NCBI RefSeq assembly: GCF_027409185.1
Contig: NC_084469.1
Coordinates: 101,681,835 to 101,745,834 of the forward strand
Direction of reading: 5' to 3'
Origin: Cynocephalus volans
Lineage: Eukaryota > Chordata > Mammalia > Dermoptera > Cynocephalidae
DNA: 64,000 nt
Part shown: piece after piece, positions 1-12,408 of the stretch
Numbering within the stretch: the stretch's first letter is position 1
Layout of the letters: each line of letters begins with the position of its first letter
Notes under the pieces: model-generated
Seen by the model: the letters and a program-made list of their open reading frames with translations, nothing else
Told to the model about the DNA's origin: nothing
Database searches by the model: none
Translations under genes and position numbers: made by a program

Positions 1-2209
1 TTGTTAGTTTTTTACTTCAATGTCCACAATATAATACAAATAATATAACTATTTCTGATGTTTGGTTCACAGGCCAATGTCCTTTTTTTGTATGAATAAT
101 CAATTTTAATGTTCAGGAGAATAACAAAAGGTGAATGTTGGAGTAGCCTGCGTTGGCCTATTCATGAGTTGTACACAAATGCCCTATTTTAATGTAAAAT
201 ATACTCTTGGCTATGGTTTTCATACAACCATTCTTTATTGGGTTAAGAAGGTACCTCTGGTTTCTACATGTCCTGAGAATCTTTTTGGAGTTGGCTAACC
301 ACAGTCCTAGCTCTTGAATGTTAAGTGCATTTTGTTGTATTGTAATTGTGGTTATGATTTCTCTTCATTGACCTCTTCTTGTGATGAACTGTGTAGACAA
401 ATATCCCAATATTAAACCAACTTTTCATTCCTAGAATAGGTTTTACTAGTTCGTCACATATTATTCCTTTAAAAATAGATTAAAATGTATTTTATTGAAT
501 TTTACTATCCAATTGAGTGTCTATATTCAGGCAGGTGATGTGCTTGAAAATTTCTCTTTTGTGTTCTAGTTGTCACTTGTGGTCACAGACTATCTTTTAC
601 ACCAAACATTTGTATTAGTTGAACACCTTCTCTGTGGCATACACCCTCTAAGTCCCTGGAAAGAAAAGTGATGAGAAAAAAACAGTCACAATCTCAGATC
701 CATAAGTAAACATAAATTAATCAACATGAGGGACACATCAAGAAAGAGTACAACATGCTCTAATGTGGGGCTCACACACTCTGTCCCTCCTGACCCTCCA
801 CCTCTGCCCTCTCTAGTCCTCTCCATCACCAAGCTCACTGAGCCATATGCAGATTAGCATTCTGTTCTTTCAGTCTGGAATGTTTATGGATTTTTCACTT
901 CCCCTGATTAACAATGACCAATTCTTCCTGTCTCAAGTCAAATATTCATATTCCAACATTAAACTGCTTCTATATGATTACATTTTGTCTTTAATTAACA
1001 TATGCTAGTATTAATAATAGTGATCCCCTTTCTATTATAGAGAATGGCAACATTGCATTTAAAATTTGCTTTTTAATTTTTTAGGATGATTTCATTTAGA
1101 TAAGTTCTGAATATTTTTAATCAAATCCATCACAACTATTTTCATAATTAGCTATTGATTTTAGAACAATACATTTCCACTTCACACTGTGGACCTATGA
1201 GCACACACTCTCACATACCTGTAGTTATTATATTAATGGTGGTGTATTTTTGTTTCTTCCTTTCATGCATGAAGTCCACATGCTTTTTTCTCTTCTTGGA
1301 AGAATTCACCCTGCAGGCATTCTAAGAAAGAAGGTGCCATAGGGATCTTTGTTAATTTGAAGTGCTGTATGGCACTCCAAAGAGGTAACAGATCTGTTGT
1401 ATTCATAATGATCAGTATTCCCCCCTTGATTGCTGCTCCATTTAATAAGGGATATTGATTAATGATAGTCATGAAAGACATGTCTATTGTGATATTAAGA
1501 ACAAAAGTTCACATTTATGATAGGTCCATTATATGTCACAGGAACCACAGTAGAAAAATCACATGCCTCAGCTCATTTGACTTCTCTAGTAATAGAGTTT
1601 AAATAACTTGCACAAGATCATGCAGCAGTAAGCTTTTGGATCAAAATTATATTCCAGGAAGTCTGACCCAAGAACCTGTTTTCTAAATCATAGCCCTAGA
1701 CTATACATTGGAAGAGTTATATATCTGAAATAATTATCATTAAAGTTTAAATTTAATAACATTAATAATGACAGCTTTCATTTGCTGAGACTCCAAGTAT
1801 GAACAAAGGCATTGCTGAATCTCACAAAAGCTTACACATCTAGAAAAAAAAATGTAAAGCACTGAGATTTAACTTTCACATACCTAGGAAGAAACAGGTC
1901 ACAGAACAAATGTTGTCTGACTTGAAAATCCTTGTGTTTATTACTACCTTAGAGCTAGTAAAACAGAGAAAGTATGGGAATTATCAAGGAAAAGACATGA
2001 AGTGACTTCATGTATTTTGGAAAGGTCATATCAAAGAAAAAATTTGTTTATGTCCATAGAGTCAAACAGGACAATTAAGAGTAGTGAGTAGAGGAAGAAA
2101 AGAGAGTGATTTCCTTTAAATTAAAGAAAGTCTGAATGATTATACACTTTTAAAATGAAAATAGGATACAATCAGGCTAATCAAATCACTATCAATGGAA
2201 GGAATCAAC
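1..2209. other. Unit 1 upstream flank, no gene seen
   Basis: AT-rich noncoding DNA upstream of the first receptor. It is paralogous to about 38280-39373 plus 46204-47290 in unit 4, and more loosely to the flanks of units 2 and 3. A LINE-2-like stretch lies at about 600-700 (the motif of a cytokine-like length 'gaacacctt...tgtggcata' followed by 'agtccctgg'). The stretch at about 1081-1160 is the empty paralogous site for the L1 inserted at 39384. All open frames here are short and are not conserved between units. Confidence 0.75.
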
Positions 2210-2314
2210 AGGGGGTGAAGGATGTTCATACAATGGTGACATTATAACATGATCATTAGCTAACGTGTCAGTTGCCTCTTCATTGAATGTTGCTTTTGCC
2301 TCCTTCCCCAACAG
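2210..2314 (+). promoter_or_regulatory. Conserved OR upstream block ending in a 3' splice site
   Basis: This block is conserved in all four units just before the OR exon. It ends in a pyrimidine-rich tract and an AG at 2313-2314 (tccttccccaacag). OR genes commonly splice a noncoding 5' exon onto the coding exon, and the acceptor leaves 13 nt of leader before the ATG at 2328. The same 13-nt spacing occurs in the other three units (AG at 23378-23379, 35790-35791 and 47396-47397). The 5' exon and promoter are not identified. Confidence 0.6.
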
Positions 2315-2327
2315 ACACCCCAGCTAC

Positions 2328-3266
2328 ATGGAAGCAGAAAATCACACAGAAATATCAGAATTCCTCCTCCTGGGCTTCTCAGAGGATCCTGAACTTCAGG
2401 CCCTTCTCTTTGGATTGTTCCTGTCAATGTACCTGGTCACGTTGCTTGGGAACCTGCTCATCATTCTGGCCATCATCTCAGACTCCCACCTCCACACCCC
2501 CATGTACTTCTTCCTCTGCAACCTGTCCTTTGCTGACATCTGTTTCACCTCCACCACAGTCCCAAAGATGCTGGTGAACATCCAGGTACAGAGCAAAGGC
2601 ATCTCCTATACAGGGTGCTTCACTCAGATGTATTTTATGATGATGTTTTCTGGGCTGGATAACTTCCTTCTGACTGTGATGGCCTATGACCGGTACGTGG
2701 CCATCTGTCACCCCCTGCACTATACGGTCATCATGAACCCCCACCTCTGCGTCCTGTTTGTTCTGATGTCTTGGTTCATCATTTTCTGGGTCGCCCTGGT
2801 TCACATTCTACTGATGTTGAGGCTGAACTTCTCTCCAGGCACTGAGATTCCACATTTCTTCTGTGACTTTGCTGAGCTACTCAAAGTGGCCCACTCTGAT
2901 ACCCTCATCAATTACGTCTTCTTGTATGTGGCAACTTCACTGGTGGGTGTGTTTCCCGTCACAGGGATCCTCTTCTCTTACTCTAGGATTGTCTCCTCCT
3001 TAATGCAAATGTCCTCCACTGCAGGCAAGTATAAAGCATTTTCTACCTGTGGCTCTCACCTCTCCGTGGTTTCCTTGTTTTGTGGAACTGGGCTTGGGGT
3101 CTACCTGACTTCTGCTGTGACCCATTCTTCCCAGAGAAGCTCAATTGCCTCGGCGATGTACACTGTGGTCACCCCCATGCTGAACCCCTTCATCTACAGC
3201 CTGAGGAACAAGGATGTGAAGGGGGCCCTGGGAAGACTCCTCAGCAGAGCAGGCTCTTGTCTGTGA
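2328..3266 (+). CDS. Intact olfactory receptor, family 7-like
   Basis: A 312-aa class A seven-transmembrane odorant receptor of the olfactory cilium, expected to signal through Golf and adenylate cyclase. The frame is open further upstream (to a GTG at 2265), but the ATG at 2328 follows a splice acceptor and gives the family N-terminus with an N-glycosylation site (NHT, N5). Visible marks are PMYFFL in TM2, Cys97, [10 protein letters not shown] with DRY at 121-123, [10 protein letters not shown] at the start of TM6 and [10 protein letters not shown] in TM7. Approximate TM segments are 25-49, 58-78, 98-120, 140-160, 196-220, 238-260 and 271-291. Cys179 is present, but the usual Cys169 is Ser and Cys189 is His, so the second extracellular-loop-2 disulfide cannot form. 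The family 7 (7A/7C/7G) assignment comes from remembered motifs. No stop or frameshift is present and it is the only fully intact receptor here; the ligand is unknown. Confidence 0.95.
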   Translation: MEAENHTEISEFLLLGFSEDPELQALLFGLFLSMYLVTLLGNLLIILAIISDSHLHTPMYFFLCNLSFADICFTSTTVPKMLVNIQVQSKGISYTGCFTQMYFMMMFSGLDNFLLTVMAYDRYVAICHPLHYTVIMNPHLCVLFVLMSWFIIFWVALVHILLMLRLNFSPGTEIPHFFCDFAELLKVAHSDTLINYVFLYVATSLVGVFPVTGILFSYSRIVSSLMQMSSTAGKYKAFSTCGSHLSVVSLFCGTGLGVYLTSAVTHSSQRSSIASAMYTVVTPMLNPFIYSLRNKDVKGALGRLLSRAGSCL

Positions 3267-4249
3267 AGCATCACTGATCTCAGAACTAAGCTGTCATTCT
3301 GGGCCCCAGAACGAGATGTTATGTATTTAAATTTTCTGGCTGTTGCTCTCTCCTAAAACACATGCTGCATTTCTATTTTAAGCACTTCTACTCTGCTCTT
3401 TGTTTTTCTATTACTTCCTCCTCAGCAACTCCCTTGGTGACTCTTTTTGCATATTTACCCAATACAGTGTCCTAAAATTTTCATTTTTGGTCAGTTTTCG
3501 TACAGCCTTGTCTAAGAATTCTAACTTGAGATTTAAAGTCTTTTTCATACCAAGTGCTGATGTGGTCTCTCCTAATCATCTTCTGAAACGTTGGTATTTG
3601 TTACCTTAGTTGTGGTCTTGTTTTTCCCTGGAAAGAAATGGAATAAAAATTAGATATTAGTTAAGGCAAAGTGCTTATCATATCAGGACGGTCCTTGTTA
3701 CTTTACATGTGTGACTGTACTTAATCCCGAAAATGCTTTTTGAAATGTTTTCTATCATTCTGCAGGTTTTATAAAGGAAGGAACTGAGATGGATATGGAC
3801 TATGCTTTGACTATACCTGGCAACCTGGCAGTGAGCCCACATTTCTCATTTTGCCGTGTTATTATTTCCTGAAAACACTGATGGGATTTTCAGCTTCACA
3901 TTGGCAATCTAGGTCTGTGAGCTGGTTTGGTCAGATGATTTCTAGTAATGCACAGCCTAGAAGAACTCTGAGATCTTTCTTCATTCTTTGTGGTCCTTCA
4001 TTCTCTATGTTCCTTCATTCCCTCCTTTCTTCCTTCCCACATTCTCTCCTTCCTTCTTTCCTTTCTCCTTCTGTTTGCCCTTTATTTCCCACGATTGCAA
4101 TTTTAAGATGTATACCAAGATCTTAAAATGTATAATAATTAAATCAATAGAATAAGCATTGTTCTCTTACATAGTTTAATTTTTTCCTGAGACTTTCTAA
4201 AGGTTTCTTCAAGAATGGACGTTAAACACTTGTGGAATGTTTTCAGACT
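3267..4249. other. Unit 1 downstream flank, no gene seen
   Basis: Noncoding sequence paralogous to 48348-49250 in unit 4 and more distantly to the flanks after the other two ORs. A CT-rich low-complexity tract lies at about 4005-4085 and recurs at the same place in the other units (about 25040-25170, 37437-37570 and 49110-49190), so it is an inherited part of the unit. A polyadenylation signal for the OR is not obvious. Confidence 0.7.
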
Positions 4250-4500
4250 GTGGTTCACATTTTTTATTGTGGTGAACATATGTAACATAAGAATTTCCAT
4301 TTTTAGGAGTTTTAAACATACATTTGCATGGAATTAATTGTATTCACAATGCTGTGGAACCTCTACTTCCAAAGTTTTTTGCCATTCGAACATGAACTCT
4401 GTACCCATTAAACAATAACTTATTATTCCTTCCCTGTTTTTCTTGTAACCTCTAATCTACTTCTGTCTCTGAAAATTCTTTTGTATACGATCTTGTTCAC
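4250..4500 (-). mobile_element. Old L1M 3'-end fragment
   Basis: The stretch resembles the reverse complement of the 3' end of older mammalian L1 families (a TTTATTGTGGT... start, later 'ctctgtacccattaaacaat'). It is also present at about 51976-52200 in unit 4, so it predates that duplication. The subfamily is not resolved. Confidence 0.5.
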
Positions 4501-4504
4501 TTTT

Positions 4505-4990
4505 GGAGAAGGACGTTGATAGAGTTGCACCTGCAGTGAATGTCAGGTGAGTAGATGCTGTCAGGGTTCAACCCCCATTCCCTGGGATCCTCTCATCATC
4601 TCCTTTCACACCATCCTGTGGCCAGTGGTCTGCACTAGCTGGAACCTACTGTGCCAATTGCCTGGTGGCAGAAGTGACATGGAGTTAAGCCCCATCAGGT
4701 ACTCTCTCGATGGAAAGACAAGGGATATACTTTCTCTTTCACCCCATAGCTGGGATTGTTCTAAAGTATGAGTCATACTGTTTTCCAGAATTTCCCCATT
4801 TGATTGAAATCTTTGCTCATTCACTGTGATAGCTGATATAATGCAAGATTTATTGGATGTATTTTCTTCCCTGTATTCACTTCTCCTCTCTTCCATCTGT
4901 GTTTTTTGCTCCTTTCAATAAAGTGTTTGCACATAAATCCTTGGCTCAGTGTCTTTTCTGTGAAACCCTCAACTAGCACAGGTGATGAAG
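4505..4990 (+). mobile_element. LTR-like remnant with polyadenylation signal
   Basis: A block shared with about 52230-52700. Near its 3' end is an AATAAA (4919-4924 region) followed by a G/T-rich stretch ending 'ccttggctcag', the layout of an R-U5 region of an ERVL-type LTR. No internal retroviral sequence is attached, so it would be a solo LTR. The assignment rests on this layout and on memory of LTR ends. It could also be another old repeat. Confidence 0.4.
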
Positions 4991-5329
4991 ACTGTGAAGG
5001 GGTCTCAAGACCATATACTAAAAGGAATTAGGGACTTCGTAGGGGAAAAAAAGAACTTATTATGGAAGCATGTAAGGTCTTCAAATTATTTACTAATTTG
5101 TTAGTGAGGCTAATTCAGTAAATGATAATTTGCGATCAATGTTATTTGGTGTGCCTTCGATTCACTTTGATTACATTGGATTAAATTTATTGTCCACCTT
5201 GTACTTTTGGTACACTGTGTACAAATTGAGAAAGAGGCCAGAGAGGCAAAAATGACTGTGATACAGTGTGGTAAGAATAATAACATGGTTCTGTAGTAGA
5301 TCCTGTTGAAAACAAAGAGAAACATGTTC
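4991..5329. other. Intergenic, nothing recognised
   Basis: AT-rich sequence shared with about 52700-53065 in unit 4. No gene, RNA or named repeat was recognised. Confidence 0.5.
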
Positions 5330-6170
5330 AACATACTTTGAATAATTCCAGGCAAATTTTTTGTTTATTTTTAACAATTTTAGAGACACATAAATTTACA
5401 CACTATGAAACCACCCATTAAAAGTATAAATTCAATTATTTTGGGAAATTTATAGAGTTATGTGACCACCACCACAATCCAGTTTATTTGATTAGGGGTA
5501 GGGTTTATATTTTGGAAAATATAATTTTTCAAATTGATTGTGCATGTTCAGAGGGCACAAAACTGCCCAGCGGCACCTGTGCCCAACAATCCAGTTTTAG
5601 AATATCTTTATTATCCACAAAAATTCTCCTGTTCTCACTTGCAGTTAATAGGCACTCTCCAGCCTTAGGCATTGACTTATCTGCTTTCTGTTTCTGTAAA
5701 TGTGCCTTTTCTTGATATCATACAGTCATACAATCTGTGGAATCATACAATAGTAGTCTTTTGTATCTGGCTTCTTTCACTTAGCATAATATTTTTGAGG
5801 ACCACCATGTGGACACATGAATCAGTATTTTGTTCCTTTTAATTGCCAAATATTATTGTAGTGTATAGATATACTGCATTTTGCTTATTCATTTACCAGT
5901 CAAGGAACATTTGGATAACTCCAGTGTGGGATTGTCCTAAATACCTCTGCTATGAATATAGTCTTTGTGTTGATAAGTGTTTTCATTTGTCTTAGGTAAA
6001 TAATCCAGAGTGCAATTGTTTTGTATTATCGTTAATTTATGCTTAATTTTTTAGATTCTGCCAGATCATTTTTCAAAGTGGCTACATCATTTTACATTCC
6101 CACCAGCAATGCATGAAGGTTTCAGTTTTTCACATCTTCACCACACTTGGGATTCATGTAAAACTTCTAG
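5330..6170 (-). mobile_element. Old L1M 3' portion (minus)
   Basis: Reverse complement of a diverged L1 3' UTR and ORF2 C-terminal region. The text around 5770-5900 ('ggcttctttcacttagcata' and later 'tgctatgaatatagtcttt') matches the pattern of old L1 ends. The copy at about 53070-53885 shows that it was duplicated with the unit. No coding capacity remains. Confidence 0.65.
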
Positions 6171-6437
6171 TAGGATGAGATACTTGAGAGCTGAATGACA
6201 AATACTGAGTAGATATTTAACTGGAGAATAGGGTTGGGTGGCATAAACAGACCTTTAAGAGTGAGGCATATCCAGAAGATAGATAAAACTTATAGCTGAG
6301 TTGTTAGAAATAAGGCGGGAAGTGTACATAGAGAACAGACCATTGAGAGTCTAATTTGATATACTAAGAATTTCATAAGCAATTGAGAGCCAGAGCCATG
6401 CTGTAATCATAGGTATAATATGAGGATTTTAGGAATT
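6171..6437. other. Unit 1 right end, nothing recognised
   Basis: Noncoding sequence paralogous to about 53886-54150. The shared text breaks at about 6435, where the poly(T) of L1-A begins. Confidence 0.5.
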
Positions 6438-9400
6438 CTTTTTTTATTTATTTTATTTTATTTTGTCAATATACAATGTGGTTGATTATTGTGGCCAATT
6501 ACCAAAACCTTCCTCAGAACACCCTCTTCCCACTCCCTTCCAACAACATCCTTTCTGTTTTCTTGTTGTATCAATTTCAAGGAATTGTAATTGTTGTGTC
6601 TTCTTCCCTCCCCCCCCAGGTTGTTTGTGTATTTATTTATTTATTTAAATAAGTGAGAACATGTGGTATTTCTCTTTCTCTGCCTGACTTAATATAATTC
6701 TCTCTACATCCATCCATGTTGTTGCAAATGGCAGTATTTCACCATTTTTTATAGCTGAGTAGTAATCCATTGTGTAGATGTACCACGTTTTCTGTATCCA
6801 CTCATCTGATGATGGACATTTTGGCTGCTTCCAACTCTTGGCTATTGTAAAAAGTGCTGCAATAAACGTTGGGAAACAGGTATACCTTCGACTTGATGAT
6901 TTCCATTTCTCTGGGTATGTTCCCAGCAGTGGGATAGCTGGGTCATATGGGAGATCTATCTGCAATTGTTTGAGGAACCTCCGTACCATTTTCCATAGAG
7001 GCTGCACCATTTTGCAGTCCCACCAACAATGTATGAGAGTTCCTTTTTCTCCACAACCTCGCCAGCATTTACCGTTAAGAGTCTTTTGGATATTAGCCAT
7101 CCTAACAGGGGTGAGATTGTATCTCAGTGTGGTTTTCATTTGCATTTGCCTGTTTAGCTCTTTTGCCCTTTTTTTGATTTGGGTTACTTGTTTTTTTCAT
7201 GTAAAGTTGTTTCGGTTCCTTGTATATTCTGGATATTAATCCTTCGTCAGATGTATATTTTTCAAATATTTTCTCCAACTCTGTTGGTTGTCTTTTAACT
7301 CTGTTAATTGTTTCTTTTCCTGTGCAGAAGCTTTTTAGTTTGATATAATCCCATTTGTTTATTTTTCCTTTGGTTGCCCATGCTTTTCAGGTCATATTCA
7401 TGAAGTCTGTGTCCAGACCTACTTCTTGAAATGTTTCTCCTATGTTTTCTTTAAGAAGCTTCATTGTTTCAGAGTGTATATTTAGTTCTTTAATACATTT
7501 TGAGTTGATTTTAGTATATGGTGAGAGGTATAGGTCTAGTTTCATTCTCCTGCATATTGATATCCAGTTATCCCAGCACCATTTGCTGTAGAGGCAGTCT
7601 CTTCCCCAGAGTACAGGCTTGGGGCTTTTGTCAAAGATCAGATGGCTGTAGGTTTGTGGTTGATTTCTAGATTCTCTATTCTATTCCATTTATCAGTGTG
7701 TCTGTTTTATGCCAGTACCATGCTGTTTTGGTTATTATAGCTTTGTAGTGTAGTTTAAAGTCAGGTAGTGTTATGCTTCCAGCTTTATTTTTTTTTTTGC
7801 TCATAATTGCTTTGGCTATGTGTGCATTTAGTTATTCCATATAAATGCTGGATAGTTTCTTCCATTTTTGAGAAAAATGTCATTGGAATTTTTGATAGGG
7901 ATTGCATTGAATTTTTATATCACTTTGGGTACTATGGACATTTTCACAATGTTGATTCTCCAATCCAAGAGCATGGGATATCTTTCCATCTTCTTGTGTT
8001 CTCCTTAATTTATCTCAGCAGTGATTTGTATTTCTCATTATAGAGATTTTTCACATCCTTGGTTAACTCAATTCCTAAGTATTTTATTTTTTTGTGGCTA
8101 TTGTAAATGGGCAGGCTTTCTTGATTTCTCATTCTGCATGTTCACTATTGGAGAAAAGAAATGCTACTGATTTTTGTGTGTTGATTTTGTGTCCTGCTAC
8201 TATGCTGAAATCATTTATCAACTCCAAGAGGTTTTTTTGTAGAGGCTTTAGGCTGTTCGATATATAGGATCATGTCATCTGCAAAGAGGGACCGTTTGAC
8301 TTCATCTTTTCCAATCTGGATGCCCTTTATTTCCTTCTCTTCTGTTTACTCTGACTGGTACTTCCAACACTATGTTGAATAGGAGTGGTGAGAGTGGGCA
8401 TCCTTGTCTGGTTCCTGTTCTTAAAGGAAAAGCTTTCAGCTTTTCCCCATACAAGATGATATTGGCAGTGGGTTCATCATATATGGCTTTAAATATGTTG
8501 AGATACTTTCCATCTATACCTAACTTATAAAGAGTCTTTATCATGAATGATTGTTGAATTTTATCACATGCTTTTTCAACATCAATAGAGATGATCATAT
8601 GATCCTTGTGCTTGATTTTATTGATATGGTGTATCACATTTATTGATTTGAGTACGTTGAACCAACCTTGCATCACTGGGATGAATCCCACTTGATTGTG
8701 GTGTATAATTTTGCATATGTGTTCCTCTATTTTGTTAGCTAGCATTTTATTGAGGATTTTTGCATCTTTATTCATCAAGAATATTGGCCTCTAGTATTCT
8801 TTTTTAGTTGTATCTTTACCTGGTTTTGGTATCAGGGTGATATTTGCTTCATAAAATAAGTTTGGGAGAATTGCTTCTTTTTCTATCCTTTGGAATAGTT
8901 TGTAGAGAATTGGTCTCAATTCCTCTTTGAATGTTTGGTAAAATTCTGCTGTGAATCCATCCAGTCCTGGGCTTTTCTTTCTTGGGAGCCAGCTGATAAC
9001 AGCTTCAATCTCTTTTATTTTTATTGGTCTATTCAGATTTTCTACATCTCCTTGGCTCGGTTTTGGTAACTTGTAGATGTCCAGAAATTTATCTATTTCC
9101 TCGAGATTTTCGAATTTGTTGGCGTATAGTTGTTTGCAGTAGTCTCAAATGTTTCCTTGTATTTCAGATGTATCAGTTGTAATATCTCCTTTTTCATTTC
9201 TAATTTTTGTTTTTTGGATCTTCTCTCTTCTTTTTTTTGTTAGCCATGCTAATGGTTTGTCAATTTTATTTATCTTTTCTAAAAAACCCCTTTTTGATTC
9301 ATTGATCTTTTGTGTTGTTTTTTGGGTTTCAATTTCATTAAGTTCTGCTATGATCTCAATGATTTCTTTCCGTCTGGTAACTTTGGGTTTGGATTGCTCT

Positions 9401-12015
9401 TGTTTTTCTAGTTCTTTAAGGTGAAGTGTTAGGTTGTTTTCTTACCATCTTTCCATTCTTCTGAAGTAAGCATTTAATGCTATAAATTTTCCCCATAGTA
9501 CTGCTTTTACAGTATCCCACAGGTTTTCGTATGATTTGTCATTGTTTTATTAGTTTCAATAAATTTTTTGAGTTCCTGTTTGATTTCTTCTTGGACCCCT
9601 ATGTCATTAAGTAGAATACTCTTTAATTTCCAGATGTTTGTATAGTTTCCAGAATTTTGTTTATTATTGATTTCTAATTTTAATCCATTGTGGTCTGAAA
9701 AAATACATGGGATAATTCCAATTTTTTTGAATTTCTTGAGACTTGATTTGTGACGTAACATGTGATCTATCCTGGAGAATGATCCATGTGCTGATGAGAA
9801 GAATGAATATTCTGAGGTTTCTGGATCGAATGTTCTGTAGATATCTGCCATGTCCTATTGGTCCAGAATGTTGTTTAGATCTTGTGTTTCTCTCCTGATT
9901 CTTTGCCTAGATGATCTGTCCAACATTGACAGTGGGATGTTCAGGTCCTCTGTTATTATGGTATTAGTTTCTATTTCCTTCTCTAGGTCTAAGAGAGTTT
10001 GTTTTATAAATCTCGCTGCTCCAACATTTGGTGCATATATATTTGTGATTGTTATGCCTTCTTGATGGATCAGTCCTTTTATCATTATGTAGTGGCCCTC
10101 ATTATCTCTTTTTATAGTTTTTAGTTTAAAGTCTATTTTATCAGATATAAGAATAGCTTCTCCAGGTCATTTTTCATTTCTGTTTGCATGGTAAATCTTT
10201 TTCCATCCTTTCACTCTTAGTCTATGTGAGTCTTTATGGGTGAGGTGGGTCTCTTGTAGGCAGCATATAGTTGGGTCCTCCTTTTTGATCCAGTCAGCCA
10301 GTCTGTGTGTTTTGATTGGGGAATTTAATCCTTTTGCATTAAGAGTTGTTATGGAAAGGTGTTGATTTACTCCTAGCATTTTATTGATTATTGTTTGGAT
10401 GTCTTAGGTGTCTTTTGTACCTTTCTTTCTGAATTACTGTTTGTTTTCTGTATTTGTTGGTTCCTTGGGTTGTAGATGAACTGTTTTTTGTTTTCTCTTC
10501 ATTGTTGGCATGTTTATTTTACTAGTGGGTTTTGATTTTTCTTGGGTTTTTATGGCAGTGGTAGTTGTATTTCAGGTACCAAACCCAGTACTCCCTTGAG
10601 AATTTCCTGTAAGGATGGTTGTGTGGTAGTGAACTCCCGCAGTTTTTGTTTGTCTGAGCAAATATACTATTTACCCTTCATTTCGGAAGGATAGCCTTGC
10701 AGGATAGAGTATTTTTGGCTGACAATATCTGCCTTTTAGTATTTTGAATATATCATCCCATTCCTTTCTGGCCTTTAGGGTTTGTGATGAAAAGTCTGAT
10801 GTTACTCTGATTGGGTCTCCCTTATATGTGATTTGATGCTTCTCTCTTGCAGTTTTTAAGATTCTCCCTTTGAGTTCAGCGAACTTTACTATAACATTTC
10901 TTGGAGAAGACCATTTGGGTTTAGTATGTTTGGGGATCTTTGAGCTTCCTGAATCTGAAGATCTGTGTCTTTTCCTATGCCTGGGAAGTTTTCTGCCACT
11001 ATTTTGTTGAATATGTTTTCAATGCAATCGCCTTTTTCCTCCCCTTCTGGAATACCCATGGCTCAGAAATTTGAGCACTTAAGGTTTTCTGGTATGTCTC
11101 TTATATTTTCTTCAATGTTTTTAATTCTTTTTTCTGGCGTTTTGTTGTTTGTTTGTTTGTTTGTTTGTTTGTTTGTCTGCCTCTGTTATTTCAAACAGCC
11201 CATCTTGAAGGTCAGAAGTTCTCTCTTCTGCTTCTCCAAGCCTGCTGGTTAAACTCTCTGTTGTATTTTTTATTTCATTGAATGAATTCTTCATCTTGAC
11301 AAGCTCTGCTACATTCTTTTTCAGGCCATTGATTTCCTTGTACATTTCTTCTTTCAGGTCTTGTATACTTTTCCTCATTTCATCATGTTGTGTAGATGAG
11401 TTTTCTTGTATCTCATTTAGTTTCCTTAGAATTATCACTCGAAATTCCTTGTCAGATATTTCAAGGGCTTCTTGTTCTATAGGATCTAGACCTTGAGAGT
11501 TATTACCCTTTGGTAGTGTACTTTCTTGATTTTTCATATTTCTGGTATCTTTCCTTTGATGTTTAGTCATTGTGGCAGGGAATTTCACGGTCCACTGGTT
11601 TGACACTGTTGTCTGGCTAGGATGTTGCTGGGGCTGTCAATTTGGCATAGCTGCTTCAGTGTCTGCTCGGTTGCCCACTCATGCCTAAGGTCCATGGTTG
11701 CCTCGGGTCTTGGGCCTCTCCAGGGAGGCACCCCTCTGGTCAGCATGCACTCAGCTTCGCTGGGGATGGAGTCATGGGGCAGTGCCAAGGCCTACCTGCT
11801 GGGTGGCATGCTGGAACCACAGCGTGCATAGTGTCCGTGGATGTGCATAGTCTCTGTGGATCTTGGGCCTATTTGGCTGGGCACCTCTCTGATTGGCTCA
11901 CACTTGGCCAGGCTGGGGATGGAGTCAGGCAGTAGTGAAGTGGCCTAACTGCTGCGTCACGCACTGACACTGCAGAGTGTGTGGTCTCCACATATCTTCG
12001 GCTTCTCTGGCTCTA
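6438..12015 (-). mobile_element. L1-A: near-full-length, degraded LINE-1 (minus)
   Basis: A LINE-1 on the minus strand. Its A-tail appears as poly(T) from 6438, the ORF2 end lies near 6650, the ORF2 start near 10379 and ORF1 at about 10570-11570, with about 450 bp of 5' UTR. Both ORFs are broken into many frames, which makes it the most diverged of the five related copies. Recognisable pieces include the ORF2 N-terminus (10167-10379 frame), part of RT (8302-8778) and the Cys-rich C-terminus (6645-7145). The 5' UTR is shorter than in L1-F, so the copy is 5'-truncated. The right boundary is approximate. No convincing target-site duplication was found: the left flank is unit-1 sequence and the right flank is unit-2 sequence. 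Confidence 0.9.
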
Positions 12016-12386
12016 GTAACAACTTTTCTACTCTAAGAGGGATTATTTTATATTCAGGGCTTTTACCACATGTACAAAGATAATAAAGGCTCTTGGAGGA
12101 AGATTTGGAAGATGACTATGAGTATGTCTTTGGTCTTAATTCTGTTGAGGTCTCCTAAGTTGCATATACACTCCCAAACTCATATAATTGTATACATTAA
12201 ATAACTACTGGTGATTACATTTCAATCATACCTCAATAAAGTGGTTTAAAAAATAAGAAAAAAATTGAAAACACGGTACCTATTTTCATCCATAACACGC
12301 CAATAAAATCTCAAAATATTCTTTAAAAGAGGCACATCACAAAAATGGGTTTGACTCCATAGAGAAAGTAAACTTTCTTTAGGGAA
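12016..12386. other. Unit 2 left end
   Basis: Noncoding. The stretch 12038-12386 is paralogous to about 32262-32620 at the start of unit 3 (shared landmarks: 'aagaggg', an old L1-like tail with 'aactcat...ttgta', then 'aactttc'). The first part looks like the 3' end of an old L1. Confidence 0.6.
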
Positions 12387-12402
12387 AACATTGTGACTTT
12401 TT
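12387..12402. repeat. Target-site duplication of L1-B, left copy
   Basis: The 16-bp word aacattgtgacttttt occurs here and at 19478-19493, bracketing the whole L1-B insertion. The unit 3 site at about 32626-32640 is uninterrupted, which supports this as the pre-insertion site. Confidence 0.85.
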
Positions 12403-12408
12403 TTTTTT

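Noticed and set aside
2265-2327. 21-codon N-terminal extension of the first OR frame
   Set aside because: It starts at a GTG, contains the splice acceptor and has no ATG. The family start is the ATG at 2328.
4547-4771. 74-codon frame also present at 52267-52491
   Set aside because: Equal length in both copies looked like a conserved gene, but both start at GTG and lie in the LTR-like repeat that was duplicated with the unit.
8302-8778. 158-codon reverse transcriptase frame as a stand-alone gene
   Set aside because: It is a piece of degraded L1-A, continuous with other L1 fragments on both sides.
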